Positions 7,253 to 11,908 of a stretch of 11,908 nucleotides of DNA are shown piece after piece. The stretch's first letter is position 1; each line of letters starts with the position of its first letter. The notes under the pieces were generated by a model. The model saw nothing but the letters and a program-made list of their open reading frames with translations, searched no databases and was not told the origin of the DNA. The DNA lies in assembly GCA_023389425.1 (NCBI GenBank), contig JAEWEK010000024.1, positions 1 through 11,908 on the forward strand, written 5' to 3'. A program made the translations under genes and the position numbers. This stretch comes from Pseudomonadota bacterium (lineage in GTDB: Bacteria; Pseudomonadota; Gammaproteobacteria; Burkholderiales; Burkholderiaceae_D).

Positions 7253-9913
7253 TCAATCCACCCGACGATTCGCCAGCCATACATCGATTTCCGGCAGGCG
7301 TTCGTTGCGAACCTTGATGCGGTCGCGGATGGCGGCGATCGCGGTGTCGGTGTCGCGGCGCGAGGTCGGGGCCAGGTTGGCGCCGGCGTAGTCGTTCAGC
7401 TTCTGCACCATGTCCGGATCGAACGAGCCGTAAGCCAGGCGCGGGAAGTAGCGGCTGCGCGAGGTGGCGTCGATGCGCCGGTTGACCTGGTCCATGTGCC
7501 TGATCGCGAAATCGAAGGCCATGTCCGGGTGGTTCTGCGCCACGCGCGACAGCAGCGCCGCGCTGTTGGTCGCGCCCGGCTCGTCGCTCAGCGCCAGGTC
7601 CAGCGCGCGCTGCGCCAGCGCCTTGTCCTCGGCCGAAGCCAGCATCGTGTACAAGTGGTCCTTGATGAGCGGGGTCTTCTCGGCCAGCGCCTGCGCGTGC
7701 AACTGGTCCCAGGTGGCCGCATCCGCATGCTCCGCCACCACGCCGACGATCACCTTGCGCAGCTCGGCAGGCACGGCCGCCGGATCGCTGCTCATCGCGG
7801 CGTAGCGGCGGCGCGCCTCTGCGATCACCATGGGATCCCCGAGGTCGCTCAGCACCATGATGAGGTGTTCGCGCAGGTTGGTGACGGCGGTCGGCTCGCC
7901 CTCGCGCGCATTCCAGCCCACCTGCGCCATCACCGGCGCCAGGCGTGCGGCCGCATAGCCGTCGAAGCGCTTCTGCGGCGTGCTGTCGTTTTCGTACAGG
8001 CTGTGGATGCTGTCGAAGACCGACCCAAGGCGTCCCCACACCTGCGGATCGGCCGACAGCGGCGTGGCCGCGGCCAGGTCCAGCACCGAGGCCGGATTCT
8101 GCAGGCCCGCCATGCCGAGCGCCCAGCTGTCGGCGATCGAACCCAGCTGGTCGATCGGCGCCAGCTTGTCGAAGGAAGCGGCGATCTCGTTGAAGAACTT
8201 GGGCGCGTACAGCGTGCGGTAGTAGCCGCTCTGGCCCGCGTTGACGACCACGGCGCCGCCGCAGCCCGGCAGCGTGATGGCGCCCTGGCCGCCGGCGACG
8301 ATGGCGCGCGCCGGCTTTTGCGTGCCGACGATCTGCGCGATCACCGGCACGCGCCACGACAGCGGTTTCTTGTCCGGCTGGTCGCGCGAGAACTCGCCCT
8401 GCGACAGCTTGACAACCGTATTTCCGCTCTTGCAGCTGATGTCCTCGACCCGGATCAGCGGCACGCCCGGCTGCAGCGTGAAGTCGTGCGCGATCGCGGT
8501 GATCGGCTTCTTCGCGGCCTGCTCGACGGCCTTCCACAAATCGTCCGACACCGTGTTGCCGTAGGCATTGGCCTTGATGTAGGCGCGCACCCCGTTGCGC
8601 CATGCGGTCTCGCCGACGTAACCCTCGAGCATGTGGATGACCGCCTCGCCCTTCTGGTAGGTGATGTCGTCGAAGGCCTGGCTGGCCTGTTCGACGGTCT
8701 CGATGCGCTGCACGATCGGGTGGGTGGTGGCGAGCGAATCGCGGAACATGGCGGCGTCGCGGCTGTTCACGGACTGCAGCGCGGTATTCCATTCCGGGTG
8801 CAGGCGGGCAGTGGTGCGGCTCTCCATCCATGATGCGAAGCCTTCGTTCAGCCACAGGTCGTCCCACCAGGCCATCGTGACGAGGTCGCCGAACCACTGG
8901 TGGGCCATCTCGTGCGCCTCGACCGCGAACACGTTCTGCTTGTCGCGCAGCGTGGAGAAGCTCGGGTCGACCAGCATGTCGTATTCGAAGGTGAAGATCG
9001 CGCCCCAGTTTTCCATGGCGCCGAAGAACTGGCTGCGGCCCGGGCCGGCGATGTTATCGAGCTTGGGCAGCGGATAGCGCACGCCGAAGTAGTCGTTGTA
9101 TTCACGCAGGATGGTCTTGGCCGATTCGAGCGCGAACTGGGCTTGCGAGGCGCCGCCCTTGCGCGTGACCACGCCCAGTTCGGTGCCGTCCACCGTCATG
9201 CGGGCGCGCTCGAAGTCGCCCAGGCCGAAGAACAGCAGATAGGTCGACATTTTCGGCGACTGCGCGAAGCTCACGTGCGACCTGCCGTTGCCGAGGTCTT
9301 CCTGCTTCGTGATCGGCATGTTCGACACCGCCATCTGGCCGGACGGCACCGTGGCGTCGAGCGTGAAGGTGGCCTTGTACGAAGGCTCGTCCCACGACGG
9401 GATCATGCGGCGGGCGTCGGAGTTCTCGAACTGCGTGTACAGCGCGCGCTGCTTGCCGGCGGCGCCGTCGTAATCGAGCGAGAACAGGCCGACGGCTTGC
9501 GTGCCGATCACGCCGGTGTAGTCGAGCGCGAGCTTGTACCTGCCTTTGGCGATCGGGCGCGCAAAGCTGAAGGTGGCGGTCTGGGCGTTCGCATCCACGG
9601 CGATGCTGGCGTTGGCGGGCGTGCCGCCGGCTGCCGGCGTCAAGGTCGCGCCGGCGAATTTCAGGTCGACGGCATTGAGCGTGATGCTGCTGGCGGGCGC
9701 CTGCACGTTCAGCGTGATCGTGACCTTGCCGGCGAAGCTGCCGGCCTGCGCGTCCGGCGTCAGCGAGACATCGTAGTGCGTCGGCGTGATCCCGCGGGGC
9801 AGCTGGGTGGTGACGCTGCGCGCTGCGCCGGCAGCGGGAGCGGCGGTCGCAGGCTGGACGGCGATCAGGGCGAGGGCGGCGGCGACAGCGGCCGGGATGA
9901 GCTTGCGGTGCAT
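7253..9913 (-). CDS. Secreted/periplasmic M1 family zinc aminopeptidase
   Basis: The 886-residue product is an M1 (gluzincin) metallopeptidase that removes N-terminal residues from peptides. It has the exopeptidase motif GAMENWG (298-304), the zinc site HEMAH (334-338) with third ligand E357 in WLNEG, 19 residues after H338, and a candidate catalytic Tyr419 in DDITYQKGEAV. An ERAP1-like helical C-terminal domain should follow. The N terminus has a Sec signal (MHRK, then a hydrophobic Ala/Leu run) with likely cleavage near ATA-AP (about residue 24), so export is predicted. The start at 9913 is chosen over in-frame codons further upstream: it yields the signal peptide directly and has GGAAGG (9920-9925) six bases before it. 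The overall pattern resembles puromycin-sensitive/APN-type M1 enzymes rather than cytoplasmic PepN. It is divergent from the GST gene and convergent with glpD. Confidence 0.92.
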   Translation of the reverse strand: MHRKLIPAAVAAALALIAVQPATAAPAAGAARSVTTQLPRGITPTHYDVSLTPDAQAGSFAGKVTITLNVQAPASSITLNAVDLKFAGATLTPAAGGTPANASIAVDANAQTATFSFARPIAKGRYKLALDYTGVIGTQAVGLFSLDYDGAAGKQRALYTQFENSDARRMIPSWDEPSYKATFTLDATVPSGQMAVSNMPITKQEDLGNGRSHVSFAQSPKMSTYLLFFGLGDFERARMTVDGTELGVVTRKGGASQAQFALESAKTILREYNDYFGVRYPLPKLDNIAGPGRSQFFGAMENWGAIFTFEYDMLVDPSFSTLRDKQNVFAVEAHEMAHQWFGDLVTMAWWDDLWLNEGFASWMESRTTARLHPEWNTALQSVNSRDAAMFRDSLATTHPIVQRIETVEQASQAFDDITYQKGEAVIHMLEGYVGETAWRNGVRAYIKANAYGNTVSDDLWKAVEQAAKKPITAIAHDFTLQPGVPLIRVEDISCKSGNTVVKLSQGEFSRDQPDKKPLSWRVPVIAQIVGTQKPARAIVAGGQGAITLPGCGGAVVVNAGQSGYYRTLYAPKFFNEIAASFDKLAPIDQLGSIADSWALGMAGLQNPASVLDLAAATPLSADPQVWGRLGSVFDSIHSLYENDSTPQKRFDGYAAARLAPVMAQVGWNAREGEPTAVTNLREHLIMVLSDLGDPMVIAEARRRYAAMSSDPAAVPAELRKVIVGVVAEHADAATWDQLHAQALAEKTPLIKDHLYTMLASAEDKALAQRALDLALSDEPGATNSAALLSRVAQNHPDMAFDFAIRHMDQVNRRIDATSRSRYFPRLAYGSFDPDMVQKLNDYAGANLAPTSRRDTDTAIAAIRDRIKVRNERLPEIDVWLANRRVD

Positions 9914-9942
9914 GGGCGACCTTCCGAGTATGTACGTTGAGT

Positions 9943-9963
9943 GCCGCTTCCCGTGGAAGCGGC
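9943..9963 (-). other. Perfect hairpin in the aminopeptidase 5' leader
   Basis: GCCGCTTCC (9943-9951) and GGAAGCGGC (9955-9963) form a perfect 9-base stem with a 3-base loop. On the minus strand it lies about 30 bases before the start codon, close to the 5' end expected from the putative promoter. No T-run follows on either strand, so it is not a terminator. A role in mRNA stability or as a protein-binding dyad is possible. Confidence 0.5.
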
Positions 9964-9971
9964 GCCCGCCA

Positions 9972-9999
9972 TCTTTAGCCAAATCCGCAAGCATGTCAA
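9972..9999 (-). promoter_or_regulatory. Putative promoter of the M1 aminopeptidase
   Basis: On the minus strand a perfect TTGACA (9994-9999) is followed after 16 bases by TAAAGA (9972-9977), a weak -10. The start site would fall near 9965, at the foot of the leader hairpin. The -35 is convincing and the -10 is not. Confidence 0.4.
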
Positions 10000-10018
10000 C
10001 GCGCCAGGTTTTGGCGCG
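10000..10018. other. Small dyad in the divergent intergenic region
   Basis: CGCGCCA (10000-10006) and TGGCGCG (10012-10018) form a 7-base inverted repeat with a 5-base loop. It lies just upstream of the aminopeptidase -35 and about 20 bases before a TATCAT -10-like hexamer (10037-10042) that could serve the GST gene. It may be an operator or chance in GC-rich DNA. Confidence 0.25.
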
Positions 10019-10086
10019 CGCCCTGGCGATTCGGTCTATCATGCGCACAGTTCCGCACCGACAAACAAGCACTGCAAGGAGACCGG

Positions 10087-10707
10087 ATGAAGCTTTACGT
10101 CAGCAAATACGCGCCCAATCCACGCCGGGTCAGCATCTTCGCGGCCGAGAAAGGCATCGCGCTCGAGACGGTGGTCGTCGACCTGTTCAACGGCGAGATC
10201 AAGACGCCCGGCTTCCTCGCCAAGAATCCCTTCGGCCGCGTGCCCGTGCTGGAACTGGACGATGGACGCACGCTGTCCGAAACACGCGCGATCTGCACCT
10301 ACCTTGAAGGCCTGCGGCCGCAGCCGAACCTGATGGGCGAAGGCTTCGAGGAGCGCGCCTTCATCGAGATGGCGGACCGCCAGGTGGAGCACTACCTGTT
10401 CCAGCAGATCGCCAACTGCGTGCGCCACACGCATCCCGCGCTGGCGCCGCTGGAACAGCCGCAGTTTCCCGAGTTCGGCAAGACGCAGGGCGAAAAGATG
10501 CTGGACACCGTGCGCTGGCTGGACGAACTCCTGGCAAGGCAGGCCTGGGTCGCGGGCGAACGCTACACGATCGCCGACATCACCGCCTTCTGCGGCCTGG
10601 AATTCGCCCGCGGCATGTTGAAGTTCAATGCCGGCGAGGCCGGCTTCAGCCCCGTTCAGGCCTGGCGCGACCGGATCGCGGCGCGGCCCACCGTCGGCAA
10701 GCCCTGA
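10087..10707 (+). CDS. Glutathione S-transferase, GTT2-like
   Basis: The 206-residue cytoplasmic protein has a thioredoxin-fold N-terminal domain and an all-helical C-terminal domain. The opening KLYVSKYAPNPRRVSIFAAEKGI (2-24), the cis-proline block GRVPVLEL (50-57, P53) and the glutathione-contact SETRAICTYLE (64-74) match the bacterial GTT2-like GST group. The C-terminal domain has YTIADITAFCGLEFAR, the usual GST hydrophobic-staple region. It likely conjugates or reduces electrophilic compounds with glutathione; the substrate is unknown. A strong AAGGAG (10076-10081) precedes the ATG. TATCAT (10037-10042) is a candidate -10 with no good -35. Its last 52 bases overlap the 3' end of the opposing PEP-CTERM gene. 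Confidence 0.92.
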   Translation: MKLYVSKYAPNPRRVSIFAAEKGIALETVVVDLFNGEIKTPGFLAKNPFGRVPVLELDDGRTLSETRAICTYLEGLRPQPNLMGEGFEERAFIEMADRQVEHYLFQQIANCVRHTHPALAPLEQPQFPEFGKTQGEKMLDTVRWLDELLARQAWVAGERYTIADITAFCGLEFARGMLKFNAGEAGFSPVQAWRDRIAARPTVGKP

Positions 10708-11360
10708 CGGCGGCGCAGCAGCGCCAACGCGAATACGCCTGCGCCCAGCATCAGGTATTCCGCAGGCTCCGGTACCGCCATCACCGAGAAGGTGCTGCCT
10801 TCACCTGTCATGACGTTGGCACCCGCCTGGGTCTCGACGCTGACGTAGGCGCTGAACGAACTGCCCGGCACAGTGGATGGTCCCACCTCGTTCAAGGGGA
10901 TCGGGGACAGGGGCGGCTGTGCGTCGAAGTCATGGCCCGGGATGTAGGCGTAATTCTCGACGTCCATCAGCGCCCCGAGGGTCTGCGGCGGCGAGAACAT
11001 GATCACATTCTTGAAGCCGTCGGCGCTGGTCGACACCGTCGCGCGTCCCGGGCCGATGAAGTGGTAGGTCATCGTTCCCAGCACCAGCGACACCTCGACC
11101 TTGGCATCGGGATCGAGCACGAAACCGGTACCGCTGCCGTCGACGAAGGTCGGCGATGCCGGATCGACGATGGCGACCAGGGTCAGCTTGTAGGGAAGGC
11201 TGGTCGGCGTCGCGGGCCCGTTCAGGCCGAGCAGGGCCAGCGCCTTACTGTCCGTCGTCATCATGCCGCTGGTCGAGCTGGTGAACTCGATCGGATCGGC
11301 CAGCGCCCACAGCGGCGCGGCCAGCAGCGGAACGCACATCAGGGTGATGAGTTTGCGCAT
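10656..11360 (-). CDS. PEP-CTERM sorting domain protein
   Basis: The 234-residue exported protein has a Sec signal peptide (MRKLITLMCVPLLAAPLWALA, cleavage likely after residue 21). At the C terminus it has a PEP-CTERM exosortase signal: VPEP (196-199), a hydrophobic segment (about 202-215) and basic RRR (216-218). Such proteins are processed by exosortase (EpsH/XrtA type) at the inner membrane in exopolysaccharide-producing bacteria. The middle has no domain I recognise and is rich in Ser/Thr/Pro/Gly, as usual for the class. GAGGAG (11367-11372) lies six bases before the ATG. Oddly, about 16 residues (219-234) follow the basic cluster, where the family normally stops. They are encoded antisense to the GST 3' end, as if an original stop was lost. 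No exosortase gene is in view. Confidence 0.9.
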   Translation of the reverse strand: MRKLITLMCVPLLAAPLWALADPIEFTSSTSGMMTTDSKALALLGLNGPATPTSLPYKLTLVAIVDPASPTFVDGSGTGFVLDPDAKVEVSLVLGTMTYHFIGPGRATVSTSADGFKNVIMFSPPQTLGALMDVENYAYIPGHDFDAQPPLSPIPLNEVGPSTVPGSSFSAYVSVETQAGANVMTGEGSTFSVMAVPEPAEYLMLGAGVFALALLRRRQGLPTVGRAAIRSRQA

Positions 11361-11444
11361 GGGACACTCCTCGTACGGAATATTCGAGCAGTATCCAGGA
11401 ACGGGCGGGCGCGCTCGCGCACGATTTGCCCGGTCGAGTTGTAT

Positions 11445-11908
11445 TTATGCGAACGCCAGCCCTTTGAGCGCAGGCACGATCGCGTGCAGGCTTGCTACTT
11501 CGTAGTCGGGCACCGCTTCCGATTCGTTTGCCGCGCCGGCCGGGTTGAACCAGCAGCTTTCGATGCCGAAGCGGTTGGCGCCGAGTATGTCGGCGTCGAG
11601 CCGGTCGCCGACGATGATGGTCTCGGCCTTGGCGAACTTGCGCGCCATCTTGACCGTGAAGTCGAAGAAGCGCGAGTCCGGCTTGGCGAAGCCGCAGGCT
11701 TCAGAGGTGGCGACGAAGGAGATGTGCTCGTGCAGGCCGGCGCTGGCGATGCGGCGGCTCTGGATCTGCGCGACGCCGTTGGTGATGATGCCGACTTCGC
11801 CGATTGCGGCCAGCGCTTCGCACACGGCCTTGGCGCCGTCGATCAGCACCACGCTTTCGGACAGGGATTCGAGGTACAGGTGGCTGGCCGCCTGCGCATC
11901 GAGGTCCA
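11445..11908 (-). CDS. HAD hydrolase, YjjG-like nucleotidase (N terminus missing)
   Basis: The reading frame runs off the right edge; 153 C-terminal residues are present, ending LAFA. Visible HAD motifs are motif II in IITNGVAQIQSRR, the motif III lysine in CGFAKPDSRFFD, and motif IV in IIVGDRLDADILGA. The motif I DxD nucleophile lies outside the window. ITNG followed by Q-x-x-R and a KPDSRFF block is typical of the YjjG/YfnB group, which dephosphorylates (often non-canonical) pyrimidine nucleoside monophosphates. The GTG at 11852 is internal: upstream codons (YLESLSES) continue the cap-domain pattern. The gene lies 84 bases upstream of the PEP-CTERM gene on the same strand, without a clear promoter or terminator between them, so co-transcription is possible although no functional link is evident. 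Confidence 0.85.
   Translation of the reverse strand, partial: DLDAQAASHLYLESLSESVVLIDGAKAVCEALAAIGEVGIITNGVAQIQSRRIASAGLHEHISFVATSEACGFAKPDSRFFDFTVKMARKFAKAETIIVGDRLDADILGANRFGIESCWFNPAGAANESEAVPDYEVASLHAIVPALKGLAFA

Noticed and set aside
7496..9940. Plus-strand frames opposite the M1 aminopeptidase (7496-8833 and 8900-9940)
   Set aside because: Antisense shadows rich in Arg/His/Val without domains; the minus-strand gene is unambiguous.
9914..10072. An upstream start for the aminopeptidase adding 53 residues
   Set aside because: The extension contains the promoter-like elements and hairpin, and would bury the signal peptide. The ATG at 9913 has a good ribosome binding site.
11361..11444. 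A sigma-54 (-24/-12) promoter for the PEP-CTERM gene, or a terminator after the HAD gene
   Set aside because: No TGGCAC-N5-TTGCA-like pair with the right spacing is present. The GC-rich dyad near 11403-11431 has interruptions and lacks a T-run.

Overview
The window is GC-rich, with strong G/C at third codon positions and one lower-GC stretch at each end of the first large gene. Gene content (a PEP-CTERM exosortase-substrate protein, a GTT2-like glutathione S-transferase, an aerobic glycerol-3-phosphate dehydrogenase and a periplasmic M1 aminopeptidase) suggests a betaproteobacterium, most likely Oxalobacteraceae (Massilia/Telluria-like). That placement is inference from composition and families, not a database match.

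Layout. 1-99 is the C-terminal end of an unrecognised plus-strand gene. 100-555 is non-coding and holds a DnaA-box-rich element (copy A) and then a LexA (SOS) box over the putative promoter of a UvrD/Rep-type SF1 helicase (556-2640). A second, diverged copy of the element (copy B) fills the gap after the helicase (2641-2906). In both copies three DnaA boxes have the same order, orientation and spacing, and the outer landmarks keep equal or nearly equal distances. A convergent HD-domain phosphohydrolase (2907-3536, minus) follows. Divergent from it is a two-gene operon: a large FAD-dependent oxidoreductase of the phytoene-desaturase/amine-oxidase type (3675-5714) whose stop overlaps the start of glpD (5711-7246) by four bases. 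A secreted M1 aminopeptidase (7253-9913, minus) converges on glpD with a 6-base gap. It is divergent from a glutathione S-transferase (10087-10707). The GST 3' end overlaps, tail to tail, the 3' end of a PEP-CTERM protein gene (10656-11360, minus). The right edge carries the C-terminal part of a YjjG-like HAD nucleotidase (11445-11908, minus).

How they fit together. Most genes look like unrelated housekeeping or accessory functions in short transcription units. The exceptional part is the left third: a DNA-repair-type helicase with a near-consensus SOS operator, bracketed by two spacing-conserved DnaA-box triads. This is compatible with a DnaA-binding locus (titration or DnaA-reactivation type) associated with a damage-inducible helicase. 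That role is a hypothesis. The box arrangement itself is directly visible.
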